DNA of 64,000 nucleotides from Saprospiraceae bacterium (GTDB lineage: Bacteria > Bacteroidota > Bacteroidia > Chitinophagales > Saprospiraceae). Numbering within the stretch: position 1 is the first letter of the stretch; each line of letters begins with the position of its first letter. The DNA is taken from the NCBI GenBank assembly GCA_017985675.1, contig JAGNXB010000008.1, forward strand, positions 1-64,000, read 5' to 3'. The notes under the pieces were generated by a model. That model had not been told where the DNA came from. It saw nothing but the letters and a program-made list of their open reading frames with translations, and made no database searches. The position numbers were made by a program, and so were the translations under genes. Positions 34,172-44,247 of this stretch are shown one piece after another.

Positions 34172-34510
34172 TTAATTGTAAACTGACTCCTTTCCAAATT
34201 TTTGAACAAGCAATGCGTAGAAGATAGCGCGGTGTTTTTGGCGATTGCCTGTGCCCATTGCTGCGACAACTTCATTAATGGCGTCATCCAGTGCAGGACC
34301 ATCCTCAAGGCCGAGTTTGCCAATCAGGAAATTTTTCTTCACACGCTCCAGCTCATCCGGGTCACTACCGGACACCAGTGAAGCATCGGCAGAATAAATA
34401 GATGGGCCGAGTCCTTTTGTTACAGCGGTCAGCAATTCTTCGCTCAGGGACAGACCAAGCTCAGCCGCATTTTCTACATACAATTGGATTTTTTCATCAA
34501 GTTGGCTCAT
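34172..34510 (-). CDS. DUF2853 family protein
   Basis: A 112-residue soluble protein that matches the DUF2853 family well. The hallmark stretches are GPSIYSADASLVSGSDP, VKKNFLIGKLGLEDGP, and the end HRAIFYALLVQKFGKESVYN. The family forms a small helical fold found across Gram-negative bacteria and has no known function. It is a single-gene unit with its own terminator, upstream of the two-component pair. Confidence 0.9.
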   Translation of the reverse strand: MSQLDEKIQLYVENAAELGLSLSEELLTAVTKGLGPSIYSADASLVSGSDPDELERVKKNFLIGKLGLEDGPALDDAINEVVAAMGTGNRQKHRAIFYALLVQKFGKESVYN

Positions 34511-34676
34511 AGCTAAACGTATTTTGAGTTAAAGGTTAACATCCTGGGGTTCCGTTTATAATGTTGGAACAACAGCGGAAAGATACCAAGGCCTGCCGGA
34601 ATGACCAAATCACTAAATAAAAATTCATCATTTGAGCACATGTGGATAACCATGCCCCGCAATTTTGCATTGGGTG

Positions 34677-36989
34677 TTAATTCAGGAATACGATTTTACT
34701 CACCGCTTTATCCGGTGTACCAAAATCGACCGCTTCTGATGTCGAAAAGACCAGATACACACCACTGGCGGCCCTCCGACCGGTGTAGTCCTCACCATAC
34801 CATATGGCTTGTCCACCAAGGGCTGTGGTTTCAAAAACAAGGCGGCCACGGATGTCCGTAATTTTTACGTTTCCATCCCTGGGCAGTCCCTTGATCGCGA
34901 TCGGCCCCCTATAGTCCGGGCGAACCGGATTGGGATATACAGACACCTCCTCTGCATGGACTTCTCCACCCACAGGCGCATCCGTTTGATACACCATTAT
35001 GCCTTTTTCTGTACCGACCCACATCTCTCCGTTTTTGGGATTGAACGCCAGTGTATTGATTTGCTTGTCCAGCAACGGACTATTATCTGTTGAATAACGC
35101 GCCACCTCAGTTAGTCCATCAGCTGATTGAACAAACAAGCCATTGCGGGTACCCAGCCATTTGCGGTTGGCGCCGTCGACCATGATAGCCCTTATTTCTT
35201 CATCATTTAATAAAGCCTCAGGAATACCTTCCTGCGTCACAATAATCCGCGAGGCACGGCAAAGACTCGTATTAAAAACATCACCACATCGAATTACGCC
35301 CACACCGTCATCGGTACCCACCCACACCGCTCCATCGAGATCTAATCCTACGCTGACAACCTTAGCTGAAGGGAGATTGCCAGAGCCCGCATCAAAGACC
35401 CGCACCTTGTCATCGAATGCCGAAAGCAAGTCATTCCCTTCATTATAAACCATGATACCACCCGAACCCAGGATAAACCACTTGTTATTTTGCTGATCGA
35501 CAATACCTTTAAGTAAATTGGTATTGCCCGTAGGTCGGAAACTCGCCCATTGCCGGTCTGCAGTGAATAGCACCAGTGGATCTGGAGCAGAGGTATTCGC
35601 TATCCATAAGTGCCCATTTTGGTCGCGCACCAAGCCAGCAACCCGTTCCCGCAAGAGATCGCCTACCGCACCTTGGAGTGCACTGTTCTGGTCCTGAAAA
35701 ATGGTTAATTGGCCATTTTTTATTTCCAGTAATCCCCCGTAATAGGATCCGGCGTAGATGGTGCCATCCCGTGGGTCTACATCGACTGTATTGTAGTCCA
35801 CATTGGCTTCCCAGGCCTGGAGTTGAGGATAGTTGATGAAATTATAGTTTAACCAATCGCCCGCCTTATTCACATAGATACCGCTGCCGTTTCCAGTGCC
35901 ACTGCCATTTACAGATATAGTGCCACTCGCGATGTAAACACTATCTTCTAAAATGCGGATCTCGGAGCTTGTAAATCCAAATGGGCTGTTGTAGGTCAGT
36001 TTTTCACATGCTGTACCGTTGGCATTTATCCTGCGGAAGGCGAGCCACTCATCAGAAAGCCAGATCCGATCCTGCTGGTCCAGCACAGCACCCGTGATAC
36101 GACCAATGCAATCTCCGTTGACGGTGGTGTAGAGTCCGGTAGGTGGTTGTACGAATAAGGTGCCTCCGCCACCATCCTTGGGTAAATAACCGGCAAGAAT
36201 ATGATCGCGGTGGCTTTCAACAAACCGAATTTTGTGGTTTGCTTTATAAAGGACGGTCTCCAGGTTATTGCCACTTAGGCTCTTGAGGGTATCATTGACG
36301 GCGAAATAGAGCTTTTGATGCGCGGACGCAATACCTGCGGAAACATATGAATCCGGCAATCCTACGCCAGTTCCAAGCTTTTCCCATTCTAAAAAATTTT
36401 GAAAAAAACCGGATGTCGGCATGCGGTATAAGCCATCTTCAGTGGCTGCGTACCAGGCACCTTCAAACAGGGTAGTTTGAAAAACTTTCAGCCCGGTAAA
36501 AACGGTTCGTTTAAATAGTTTGGAGGTCAGATCAAGCTGCACAATGCCAAATCCACAACTGATTATAGCCAGGCTATCCTCCAATAAATACACGTCATAT
36601 ATCCCTTTGTCCCCGGTTATGCTGAGGTTGTTGGCAATGTCCGGTATATTGACTACTCCCGCACTGTTGAGCAGATCTATATTTCCGCTGGCATAACCAA
36701 TCACCAGGGTTTTGAGCTCAGCACTGTACGCCATCTTGCTGATTCCATTGTCGCTCAGCCCATCTACCCGACTGAAGAACCGGGGTGATAGATCCGTTTT
36801 ATCCACCTGCAATAACGATTGCTGGGTAGCGTAATACACATGATCATTTGATTGTGCCACCGCCAATCCCGTATTGTAGGGCAGTACAGCTCGCCATTGA
36901 CCTATAGGCAGATTGTTACTTTGGGCCATTATAAAGGATGGTCCAGCCAAAAGGACCCAAAAGGAGAGAAGGTAGGTTTGATTGCGCAT
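34677..36989 (-). CDS. porZ: Type IX secretion system protein PorZ
   Basis: A 770-residue protein from the ATG at 36989 (signal MRNQTYLLSFWVLLAG, cleavage after IMAQS). Two beta propellers are built of repeated blades such as GLYRMP, IYAGSYYGGLLEIKNG, HLWIANTSA, VWVGTDDGVGVI and EMWVGTEKGIMVYQ. It ends with a T9SS-type C-terminal domain (VYPNPVRPDYRGPIAIKG). Length, N-terminal GQWRAVLPYNTGLAVAQ and architecture agree with PorZ, which sits in the T9SS attachment complex at the cell surface. A plain two-component-type propeller protein is the main alternative. Confidence 0.8.
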   Translation of the reverse strand: MRNQTYLLSFWVLLAGPSFIMAQSNNLPIGQWRAVLPYNTGLAVAQSNDHVYYATQQSLLQVDKTDLSPRFFSRVDGLSDNGISKMAYSAELKTLVIGYASGNIDLLNSAGVVNIPDIANNLSITGDKGIYDVYLLEDSLAIISCGFGIVQLDLTSKLFKRTVFTGLKVFQTTLFEGAWYAATEDGLYRMPTSGFFQNFLEWEKLGTGVGLPDSYVSAGIASAHQKLYFAVNDTLKSLSGNNLETVLYKANHKIRFVESHRDHILAGYLPKDGGGGTLFVQPPTGLYTTVNGDCIGRITGAVLDQQDRIWLSDEWLAFRRINANGTACEKLTYNSPFGFTSSEIRILEDSVYIASGTISVNGSGTGNGSGIYVNKAGDWLNYNFINYPQLQAWEANVDYNTVDVDPRDGTIYAGSYYGGLLEIKNGQLTIFQDQNSALQGAVGDLLRERVAGLVRDQNGHLWIANTSAPDPLVLFTADRQWASFRPTGNTNLLKGIVDQQNNKWFILGSGGIMVYNEGNDLLSAFDDKVRVFDAGSGNLPSAKVVSVGLDLDGAVWVGTDDGVGVIRCGDVFNTSLCRASRIIVTQEGIPEALLNDEEIRAIMVDGANRKWLGTRNGLFVQSADGLTEVARYSTDNSPLLDKQINTLAFNPKNGEMWVGTEKGIMVYQTDAPVGGEVHAEEVSVYPNPVRPDYRGPIAIKGLPRDGNVKITDIRGRLVFETTALGGQAIWYGEDYTGRRAASGVYLVFSTSEAVDFGTPDKAVSKIVFLN

Positions 36990-37027
36990 ATCTGAGGTTA
37001 GAACCAAAAACTATAACCAGTATGGGG

Positions 37028-37035
37028 CAAAAATA
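37028..37035 (-). promoter_or_regulatory. -7 box before porZ
   Basis: TATTTTTG on the minus strand matches TAnnTTTG and lies 38 bases before the porZ ATG. Confidence 0.45.
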
Positions 37036-37150
37036 TTGCAAATTTGGCCGCTAATCGTCGCTTGAGCGCAACTATGCCATCTTTGATTTTTTGATATCCA
37101 ATTTTTAGCTTTTCTTTGCGACGTCATTGACACTATGAAAACACTTACGC

Positions 37151-37273
37151 ATGGGTAACCAAGTAGATTATAGCTGGAAAGGTGGATGTGTGCTGAGAGG
37201 CATCCTCTTCGTATTACTTTTTCTGGGATTGTTGATCTGGATCTATTACAAGAACTTCCAATTAACCTTTTAA
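37151..37273 (+). CDS. Possible 40-residue single-helix membrane protein
   Basis: Reads MGNQVDYSWKGGCVLRGILF followed by a hydrophobic helix and the polar end YYKNFQLTF. Its start overlaps the stop of an eight-codon frame (37135-37158, MKTLTHG) at ATGGGTAA, which could couple translation. A TTTCTTTG box lies upstream at 37111-37118. It stands in the otherwise empty gap between porZ and the next gene. Could be spurious; no family recognised. Confidence 0.35.
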   Translation: MGNQVDYSWKGGCVLRGILFVLLFLGLLIWIYYKNFQLTF

Positions 37274-37360
37274 GTCTCAGGCTTATGAAAGCCTGCCAAT
37301 AATTTCAGGCTGTTTGCTTTAGATGAGCCATCTAATGACTCATGTTATATGTGAAAGGAA

Positions 37361-37399
37361 AAAGGGTTGTTTGTCCACGGACAAACAACCCTTTCTGTT
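37361..37399 (-). terminator. Rho-independent terminator
   Basis: Sixteen base-pair perfect stem: AAAGGGTTGTTTGTCC (37361-37376) with GGACAAACAACCCTTT (37379-37394). On the minus strand it is followed by a T-rich stretch. It ends the 282-residue gene. Confidence 0.9.
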
Positions 37400-37419
37400 A
37401 TAGGCTATATTAGAGCAGG

Positions 37420-38268
37420 TTAAACTTTCGGTGCCCAACGTGTTAAACTAAACGTTTTAACGCCAGTACAAAATTGATCATTTTGATGACCATCAACCAG
37501 GGCCTGCTTGATCTGAACCGTTCCATGCCCCATTTGACTGATCCGGGCAACGTCGGTACGTTGTACTTCCTCATTGTTTTGGTTGTTTACATGCATGAGT
37601 AGATACTCGCCGTCAGCAGTGATATCCCAATATCCTGCCTCCCGGTAACTAACACCTGCATTGCCCCATTCCTTTACAAAGGTACCGTTGTCCCAAAATG
37701 CATATTGAAGGAAGGCGCCGTGGATAGGTTCGAAGGTGCCACAATCATCCATCGTCTGGGCGATATCAAAGGGATAGGTTTCTGTAGTCCATGCGCCAGT
37801 CAGGTATTGCGCCATATTGCGCACAGCAGCCAGTTTCGTGCCTGTATAGAGCAACTGGATGCGTTCCTGTGAAGCGGCATCGGTCAGGTCAATGCCTGCG
37901 CACGTTGGTGTAAGGCGGTATAAATTGGTTTGTTTTTGTTTTTGAACATGTGTTACCACCAAAAAAACAGCGCCGTTATATTCTTCAATGGTCCAGTTGA
38001 TCCGCTCGTAAGCCATCTTGCCATCAGCATAGGTAATGATTTCATCCGCTACGCCAAAATCGTGGAAAATCATTTGTCCACTGGCGTTTTCCAGACGATT
38101 TGTTTGCAAGGTCCAGGTGCTGGAAGTCAGGTCAGCAGCCATGCGTGCTTTTTGAGAGGCAAAGTCGCCGGGTATGACATATTGGCGGCAGTTTGTTTCA
38201 GGGCCGTGTGCCAAAAGAATGGATGAAAAATTCATCATTAAGGCGATCAGGAATAATACTTGTTTCAT
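37420..38268 (-). CDS. Secreted hypothetical protein, possibly two lipocalin-like repeats
   Basis: A 282-residue protein with a signal peptide (MKQVLFLIALMMNFSSILLA). No family recognised. The mature part appears to contain two similar halves, each with a Trp-containing strand followed by beta segments (SSTWTLQTNRLEN, then GAWTTETYPFD), plus GYWDITADGEYLLMHV. This pattern recalls the lipocalin-like domains of Bacteroidota. Cysteines are few and spread out. It is a single-gene unit with its own strong terminator. Likely periplasmic or surface; role unknown. Confidence 0.7.
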   Translation of the reverse strand: MKQVLFLIALMMNFSSILLAHGPETNCRQYVIPGDFASQKARMAADLTSSTWTLQTNRLENASGQMIFHDFGVADEIITYADGKMAYERINWTIEEYNGAVFLVVTHVQKQKQTNLYRLTPTCAGIDLTDAASQERIQLLYTGTKLAAVRNMAQYLTGAWTTETYPFDIAQTMDDCGTFEPIHGAFLQYAFWDNGTFVKEWGNAGVSYREAGYWDITADGEYLLMHVNNQNNEEVQRTDVARISQMGHGTVQIKQALVDGHQNDQFCTGVKTFSLTRWAPKV

Positions 38269-38651
38269 TTCTTAGGATTTTATGTGTTGCTTTCTGGTGC
38301 AAAGTTAAGGTCAACGTGCTCCAGGTTTAAAATCTAATTTGACCAATGACGGGATTTGATCGACAAAAGGTTGCCCGATCGACGAAGAGCCTAAAAAAAA
38401 GGATGATAATATCCAAAACGTTAAGAAATGCAAAGGACATTGACTATCAATGGCTTCGGAATGGATAATCCCGACAATAACTTTAATTAATTTGTGAAAT
38501 CACTCTATTTATCGGCTCACGTTTAAAGTTTTGTTAATCCGTGTTGTACCGGGTGGCTATTGGGATACTAATAGATTCTTTTCGATACAAGATGTAAGGT
38601 GGACGTTTATTTCTGTAAATGAATATTGCACTTAACGGCCTTCTCTCCTGC
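38269..38651. other. Intergenic region
   Basis: About 380 bases between divergent genes; AT-rich, with no ORF or repeat that could be supported. It holds the promoters of both neighbours. Confidence 0.5.
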
Positions 38652-38659
38652 TATCTTTG
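38652..38659 (+). promoter_or_regulatory. -7 box of recO, leaderless spacing
   Basis: TATCTTTG matches TAnnTTTG exactly and ends four bases before the recO ATG at 38664. A possible -33 TTG lies at 38626-38628. Confidence 0.65.
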
Positions 38660-38663
38660 TACC

Positions 38664-39392
38664 ATGTTGGTCAAGTCCAGAGGTATTGTGCTTCGCAATC
38701 TTAAGTATGGGGATACGAGCCTTATTGTCGATATATTTAGTCGCGAACTGGGGATGCAATCTTATATCCTTAATGGCGTACGCAAGCCGCATTCCCGCAT
38801 GCCGGCCAGTTTATTTCAGGTCATGTCCATCCTCGACATCGTCGCCTACCATCAGGACAAAGCGTCATTAAAACGATTAAAGGAAGCGTCTCCGGCGTAT
38901 TACTACCAAGAGCTGCCATCCGATATGCGGCGCTCTGCCTCCGGCGTTTTTTTGGTAGAAGTCCTGCGCAATACCCTTACCCAAACGGAAAACAATCCGG
39001 ATCTCTATGATTTTGTCGAAAACGTATTTACCCGACTGGATCAACGTTCTGAAGATTTGCCCGTATTTGTGCTACGTGCACTCTTGCTACTCACTAGTCA
39101 TCTGGGATTCCAGCCGGGTGGGCAATACAGCGATGTCTCACCGTTTTTTGATTTGATGAATGGGATTTATTGTGGCTCACCCCCATCACACCCCCATTAT
39201 CTCTTGCCGGAACTGGCGATGCATCTCCAGCCCTTGCAGGAACCTTTCGATACGGCAATTATCCCGCCAGGGCTACATAGCGTCCAACGCCGTCAACTCC
39301 TCACCGGGTTACTGGATTATTATCGACTGCACTTGCCCCATTTTCAGGAGCCCCGCTCTCAGGCTATCCTCCACCAGGTGCTGGCTATTTAA
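38664..39392 (+). CDS. recO: DNA repair protein RecO
   Basis: A 242-residue protein from the ATG at 38664 ([20 protein letters not shown]). An earlier in-frame ATG at 38619 would precede the promoter box. The N-terminal OB fold has the RecO pattern [20 protein letters not shown] and [20 protein letters not shown]. The helical C-terminal region follows ([20 protein letters not shown]). The zinc-binding cysteines found in many RecO proteins are not evident, as in other Bacteroidota. It loads RecA in the RecFOR pathway. The stop overlaps the converging ettA gene by 8 bases. Confidence 0.92.
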   Translation: MLVKSRGIVLRNLKYGDTSLIVDIFSRELGMQSYILNGVRKPHSRMPASLFQVMSILDIVAYHQDKASLKRLKEASPAYYYQELPSDMRRSASGVFLVEVLRNTLTQTENNPDLYDFVENVFTRLDQRSEDLPVFVLRALLLLTSHLGFQPGGQYSDVSPFFDLMNGIYCGSPPSHPHYLLPELAMHLQPLQEPFDTAIIPPGLHSVQRRQLLTGLLDYYRLHLPHFQEPRSQAILHQVLAI

Positions 39393-41058
39393 TCATGTTT
39401 TTAAAACGCGGACGATGGGGGGTGATGTCGCCCAATCGTTCCAGTTTCGCCTTTTCGTATTCGGTGTAGTTGCCTTCATAAAAGACCACTTGCGCATCAT
39501 CTTCAAAGGAGAGGATGTGTGTAGCCAGACGGTCGATAAACCACCGGTCGTGTGAAATCACGATAACGCAGCCTGCAAAATTTTCGATGGCTTCCTCCAA
39601 TGCCCTGAGGGTATTGATATCAATATCGTTGGTAGGTTCGTCGAGGAGCAATACATTACCACCCTCCTTAAGTGTAATAGCCAAATGCAAGCGGTTGCGT
39701 TCTCCGCCGGAGAGCATGGCGATCTTCTTTTGCTGGTCGCCGCCGGTAAAATTAAATCGACCCAGATAGGCCCGTGCATTCATTTCTGTTTTGCCTACGA
39801 GCAGAATATCCTGTCCACCGCCGATTACATCAAAAACCGTTTTTTCAGGCAATAGATCCTTATGGCTTTGATCTACATAAGCCACCTTCACGGTTTCACC
39901 AATTTTGATCTGGCCGCTGTCCGGCGTTTCCAATCCCATAATCATCTTAAACAGGGTCGTTTTTCCGACACCGTTTGGTCCGATGATGCCTACTACGGCG
40001 TTTTTGGGAATACTGAGGTTAAGATCGTCAAAAAGAACCCGATCATCAAATGCTTTGGATACATGAACAATGTCAATCACATTGTCACCGAGACGGGGAC
40101 CTGGTGGAATAAACAGCTCCAGCTTGGCTTCCTTGTCCCTTACTTCCTCACTGGCCAGTTTGTCATAAGCGTTCAGACGGGCTTTACCCTTAGCCTGACG
40201 CGCTTTGGGCGACATATTGATCCACTCCATTTCTTTTTCCAGGGTCTTGCGGCGCTTGGATTCGGTGCGTTCCTCCATTTCCAGACGCTTGGTCTTTTGT
40301 TCGAGCCAGGAGGAGTAATTTCCCTCCCAGGGAATACCTTCGCCACGGTCGAGCTCGAGGATCCATCCGGCCACATTGTCCAGGAAATACCGGTCGTGCG
40401 TAACGGCAATAACGGTACCCGGAAATTGTTGGAGGAACTGCTCCAGCCATTGTACGCTCTCGGCGTCCAGGTGGTTGGTCGGTTCGTCCAGGAGCAGGAT
40501 GTCCGGTTGGCTCAGCAGCAGGCGGCAGAGCGCCACACGGCGTCGTTCACCCCCGGAGAGGATGTTGATGGGCGTATCGCCTTCCGGACAGCGCAAGGCG
40601 TCCATAGCGACTTCGAGGCGGTGATCCAGTTCCCAGGCATTATAGTGATCTAGTTTTTCCATCACTTCGCCCTGGCGTTCGATCACTTTCATCATCTCAT
40701 CGCCATCCATTGGCTCGGCAAGCCGGAGGTTGATCGCATCATACTCCTGTTGGAGTGCTACGATGTGATGGACGCCTTCTTCGACGATCTGGCGCACGGT
40801 TTTCGTTTCGTCCAATTGCGGCTCCTGCGAGAGGTAGCCCATTTTGTAGTCCTTGTCAAAAACCACTTTGCCTTCAAAGTTGGTCTCCAGTCCAGCGATG
40901 ATTTTGAGCAGGGTGGATTTGCCCGATCCATTTAGTCCCAGCACACCTATTTTGGCGCCGTAAAAAAAGGAGAGGTAAATGTTTTTGAGTACTTGTTTTG
41001 CAGGTGGGTAAGTCTTCGTGACTCCCGACATGGTAAAAATTATCTTTTCGCCGGCCAT
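39385..41058 (-). CDS. ettA: Energy-dependent translational throttle protein EttA (ABC-F)
   Basis: A 557-residue ABC-F protein with two ATPase domains and no membrane helices. First domain: Walker [10 protein letters not shown], signature LSGGERRR, Walker [12 protein letters not shown]. Second: [28 protein letters not shown]. The inter-domain linker ([20 protein letters not shown]) and the end resemble EttA. It binds the ribosomal E site and gates elongation by ATP/ADP ratio. A CATCTTTG box lies 20 bases before the ATG. Head-to-head with the TonB-type receptor gene. Confidence 0.95.
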   Translation of the reverse strand: MAGEKIIFTMSGVTKTYPPAKQVLKNIYLSFFYGAKIGVLGLNGSGKSTLLKIIAGLETNFEGKVVFDKDYKMGYLSQEPQLDETKTVRQIVEEGVHHIVALQQEYDAINLRLAEPMDGDEMMKVIERQGEVMEKLDHYNAWELDHRLEVAMDALRCPEGDTPINILSGGERRRVALCRLLLSQPDILLLDEPTNHLDAESVQWLEQFLQQFPGTVIAVTHDRYFLDNVAGWILELDRGEGIPWEGNYSSWLEQKTKRLEMEERTESKRRKTLEKEMEWINMSPKARQAKGKARLNAYDKLASEEVRDKEAKLELFIPPGPRLGDNVIDIVHVSKAFDDRVLFDDLNLSIPKNAVVGIIGPNGVGKTTLFKMIMGLETPDSGQIKIGETVKVAYVDQSHKDLLPEKTVFDVIGGGQDILLVGKTEMNARAYLGRFNFTGGDQQKKIAMLSGGERNRLHLAITLKEGGNVLLLDEPTNDIDINTLRALEEAIENFAGCVIVISHDRWFIDRLATHILSFEDDAQVVFYEGNYTEYEKAKLERLGDITPHRPRFKNMIK

Positions 41059-41241
41059 AGTTTATCGTTTTGCGGGGGCAAAGATGGTGAAAAGGCGCGA
41101 TACTCTGGATTGTTCAAAAGGATTCATTGTTGGCCGGATGAACATATCCTTGTATTGGGATGCACTTTGGACGACAATGAAACTGTCCTCAATCCGTTTA
41201 GTGGAAGGAAATTTTATTCAGGGTCTGATTTACGACGTATT

Positions 41242-43620
41242 ATGATTCGAAATATACTTTTGGGGCTTTTGGTATGTATGGCGTTTACGGCCCGCAGCCA
41301 GCAATTAGAAATACTGGTCAGGGACACCAAAAAAATGCCACTCATCGGTGCCACCGTCTTAATGACCCGTGTGTCAGATTCGACAAGCATATTTCGGATT
41401 ACTGACGAGATAGGCGTAGCTGTGTTTGACAGCCTCTCGAATGAGTTGTACCTCGTAAATATTCAATACATCGGCTATACACCTCTGGAAAAAGCGATCC
41501 AGGTCAAGTCCGCCCAACCCCGGATCGTCTACAGATTGGAAGCTACGGGTATGACGTTGGATGAAGTAGTGGTCACTGCCCGAAAGCCGTTGATTCGCCA
41601 GGAGGAGGATAAAATGATTATTGATCCCGAGCCGCTGGCAAATACGAGTACCAATTCGTTGGAAATACTCGAAAAATCACCTGGCGTATTTGTCGATCAG
41701 GATGGTAATATTTATTTAAACAGCGCAACCCCTGCCGTAGTACATATTAATGGCAGGGAACAAAAAATGAGTGCGCAGGATATGGCGACCATCCTTCGAA
41801 GTCTGCCGCCCAATAGTATCCAGCGAATAGAAGTGCTGCGAACGCCTTCGACAAAATACGATGCCGCCAGTTCGGGCGGGATTGTCAACGTGGTGCTAAA
41901 AAAGGGTGTCCGCATTGGTCGTACCGGTTCAATTAATGCAGGGATGAATCAGGGCGCATATGGCAATCAATTTATTGGATTTAATTTGAATAACAGCGAT
42001 GATAAAACATCCTATTATTTGAATACAAATTATAACCGTCGGAATGCATTGGAAACGCTTTCATCAACGAGATTTTTTTCAATGGATTCAACGCTTATGC
42101 AGGATGCGGCAACACGAGTGCCGGCACATCAGGTGTATGTGGGTTTTGGGCTGAGTCGGGCATTAAATGAACAATGGGAGCTGAGTTATGATGGGCGAAT
42201 AAATGGCAGCATGCAGGAGACCACCAGCAATAATGAAAATTTTATACGGGATGGTGTGGAAACAGTCCTTTCGGAAAATACAAATCTGCTTGAAAATAAT
42301 TCCAGGATGCTGGGTGTGAATAATGATGTTGGTTTGTTGTGGCGCATCGATTCGACGGGCTCGGAATGGGATACCCGCTTGAGTTATAATTACAATAGGA
42401 ATCGGTTGCAACAGGATTATCAATCCGCTTTTTTTAGCCCGTTTATGGCGTTGATTCAGGGCGATGGGGATACAGATCAGGAGCGGCATTTTGTGCAGGG
42501 CCAGTCTGATCTTACCTTGCGCCTGCCGCTGGGTTTTAAATTGGAAACGGGCTTAAAAAGTGCATGGCAACACTATGCAAGTGATGCCGATTATTTTATC
42601 CAGTCGGGAAATACCCGGATGAATGATCCACTCCGCACAAATACCTTTAAATATACCGAAAATATTAATGCGGCCTATGCACAGGCATCCAAGACGTTGG
42701 CATGGGATGTGATTATTAAAACGGGTGTGCGGGTTGAGCATACCTATATGCAGGGCAGGCAACGGGTGCCTTCTGACACAACCTTTACGATCAATAGGGT
42801 AGATCCATTTCCATATGTGTATATCAGTAAAAGTTTATTTAGAATCGCCGGTTATGACTTGCGGGGATATATCATTTATCGGCGCACGATTAACCGGCCC
42901 GGATATGAAAGTCTCAATCCCTATGTAAAATACATTGATCAATATCTGTATGAAACGGGCAATCCCGGACTTCAGCCCCAGTTTACCGATAATTATGAGG
43001 CAAATATTTCTTTTGACGAAATGCCGATTTTTGCTATTGGGCGCAATTACACCAATGATATTTTTTCCAGTGTTATTTATCAGGATCCGCAGTTTGACAA
43101 TGTCGCTGTGCGCACGCTGGATAATGTGGGCAAAAGTGTAGAGACCTATTTTCGTATCGTAGGTGCATTGCCACCAGGGGGTACTTATTTTTTTGTAGCA
43201 GGGGCGCAATATAATTTGAATGAATACCAGGGCATTTATGAAAATAGCCCCCTGACCTTTACCCGGGGAAGCTGGCGATTTTTTACGTTTCATTCCCTTT
43301 CGCTGAGCAAAACCACCAAGCTGACCATGAACGGATTTATGGTATTAAACGGGCAACAACAATTTTATACCTTAAAGACCTTTGGCCAGTTGAATGTTGG
43401 ATTAAATCAGACCTTTTTTGACAAAAGATTAAACATCACGCTGAATGCGACGGATATCCTGCGGACGATGAATGTGCAATTTGCATTAGATCAGGGCCAG
43501 ATTCAAAGTGTGGGTGAACGGTATAGTGACAATCAACGTTTTGGTGTGAATGTGCGGTATTCATTTGGTATCAAAAAGAAAGAAGAGCAACGGAATATGT
43601 TGCAAATGGATATAGAGTGA
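41242..43620 (+). CDS. TonB-dependent receptor-like outer-membrane protein
   Basis: A 792-residue protein from the ATG at 41242 (MIRNILLGLLVCMAFTARSQ signal). Upstream codons in the frame overlap ettA and have no signal character. A carboxypeptidase-like regulatory domain follows (residues 22-105), then a plug (LDEVVVTARKPLI, VHINGREQKM, IQRIEVLRTPSTKYDAA) and a large beta barrel ending in GVNVRYSFGIKKK. It is the OMP_b-brl_3 type often found singly in Bacteroidota rather than with SusD. No SusD neighbour is present. Substrate unknown. Confidence 0.88.
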   Translation: MIRNILLGLLVCMAFTARSQQLEILVRDTKKMPLIGATVLMTRVSDSTSIFRITDEIGVAVFDSLSNELYLVNIQYIGYTPLEKAIQVKSAQPRIVYRLEATGMTLDEVVVTARKPLIRQEEDKMIIDPEPLANTSTNSLEILEKSPGVFVDQDGNIYLNSATPAVVHINGREQKMSAQDMATILRSLPPNSIQRIEVLRTPSTKYDAASSGGIVNVVLKKGVRIGRTGSINAGMNQGAYGNQFIGFNLNNSDDKTSYYLNTNYNRRNALETLSSTRFFSMDSTLMQDAATRVPAHQVYVGFGLSRALNEQWELSYDGRINGSMQETTSNNENFIRDGVETVLSENTNLLENNSRMLGVNNDVGLLWRIDSTGSEWDTRLSYNYNRNRLQQDYQSAFFSPFMALIQGDGDTDQERHFVQGQSDLTLRLPLGFKLETGLKSAWQHYASDADYFIQSGNTRMNDPLRTNTFKYTENINAAYAQASKTLAWDVIIKTGVRVEHTYMQGRQRVPSDTTFTINRVDPFPYVYISKSLFRIAGYDLRGYIIYRRTINRPGYESLNPYVKYIDQYLYETGNPGLQPQFTDNYEANISFDEMPIFAIGRNYTNDIFSSVIYQDPQFDNVAVRTLDNVGKSVETYFRIVGALPPGGTYFFVAGAQYNLNEYQGIYENSPLTFTRGSWRFFTFHSLSLSKTTKLTMNGFMVLNGQQQFYTLKTFGQLNVGLNQTFFDKRLNITLNATDILRTMNVQFALDQGQIQSVGERYSDNQRFGVNVRYSFGIKKKEEQRNMLQMDIE

Positions 43621-43816
43621 GTTCTCTTAGACGATTGTGTACTTTTAACGGGGCGTTCGGACATTTCAAGAACTGATTAAGAGATTGCATACATATGGTT
43701 TCTAATGACTTCTCTAACCTGCCAGTAAGTAGATATAGCTAACAGGTATAATTTATTCATATGAGTCACCATCGGATCTTTTAAGAAGTAACTTGCATTT
43801 TGTAATTAATAATACT

Positions 43817-43824
43817 TACCTTTG
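43817..43824 (+). promoter_or_regulatory. -7 box of the DUF6660 gene, leaderless spacing
   Basis: TACCTTTG matches TAnnTTTG and ends four bases before the GTG at 43829. It lies inside the longer frame from 43793, which rules that start out if the box is used. Confidence 0.6.
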
Positions 43825-43828
43825 TAAA

Positions 43829-44149
43829 GTGAAATCTTTTGTCCTCATATTTAGTTTATACCTCGTTGTATTGGCCTTAGTGCCTTGCACTGACATGGGT
43901 GGCTGTAATTTTGAGGGTATTGATCACTCAGGTTCCGCCACCACAGGCCATTCAGACCACGACAGCGACACGGGGAATTGCTCCCCTTTTTGTGTTTGTG
44001 CATGTTGTGGACATTCCATTTCCACTACCCTGGTCCCTGCAACATTATATAACCTGATTCCTTTTGTTGCAAAGGATTATCCAATTTTCGGGACCTTTTT
44101 TGTTTCAGAGGTGTACTTGTCGATCTGGCAACCACCTAAAATCAGTTAA
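43829..44149 (+). CDS. DUF6660 family protein, Cys/His-rich, metal-resistance associated
   Basis: A 106-residue protein with GTG start at 43829 and signal-like segment KSFVLIFSLYLVVLALVPC. The next stretch is rich in His, Asp and Cys (GHSDHDSDTGN, then CSPFCVCACCGHS), suited to binding soft metal ions. The family is, from memory, common in Bacteroidota next to RND metal efflux genes, as here (RND gene begins 98 bases later). Probably a periplasmic metal-binding protein; the exact role is not known. Confidence 0.8.
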   Translation: MKSFVLIFSLYLVVLALVPCTDMGGCNFEGIDHSGSATTGHSDHDSDTGNCSPFCVCACCGHSISTTLVPATLYNLIPFVAKDYPIFGTFFVSEVYLSIWQPPKIS

Positions 44150-44247
44150 TGAATTCCTAAAGTTTTGCTTTGAGTAGAACTTAACATAATTACTTGTAGT
44201 GCAATCGCCCTCAAGTGATCTTGTAATTATTCATTAAACTGAATCAT

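Noticed and set aside
34012..34323. 104-codon extension of the response regulator
   Set aside because: It runs through the terminator of the DUF2853 gene, and receiver domains start at MRILLVEDE.
39862..40653. 263-codon plus-strand ORF
   Set aside because: Lies entirely antisense inside ettA, whose ABC-F motifs are unambiguous.
40993..41241. 83-codon extension of the TonB-type receptor
   Set aside because: It overlaps ettA on the other strand and lacks a signal peptide; a good one begins at 41242.
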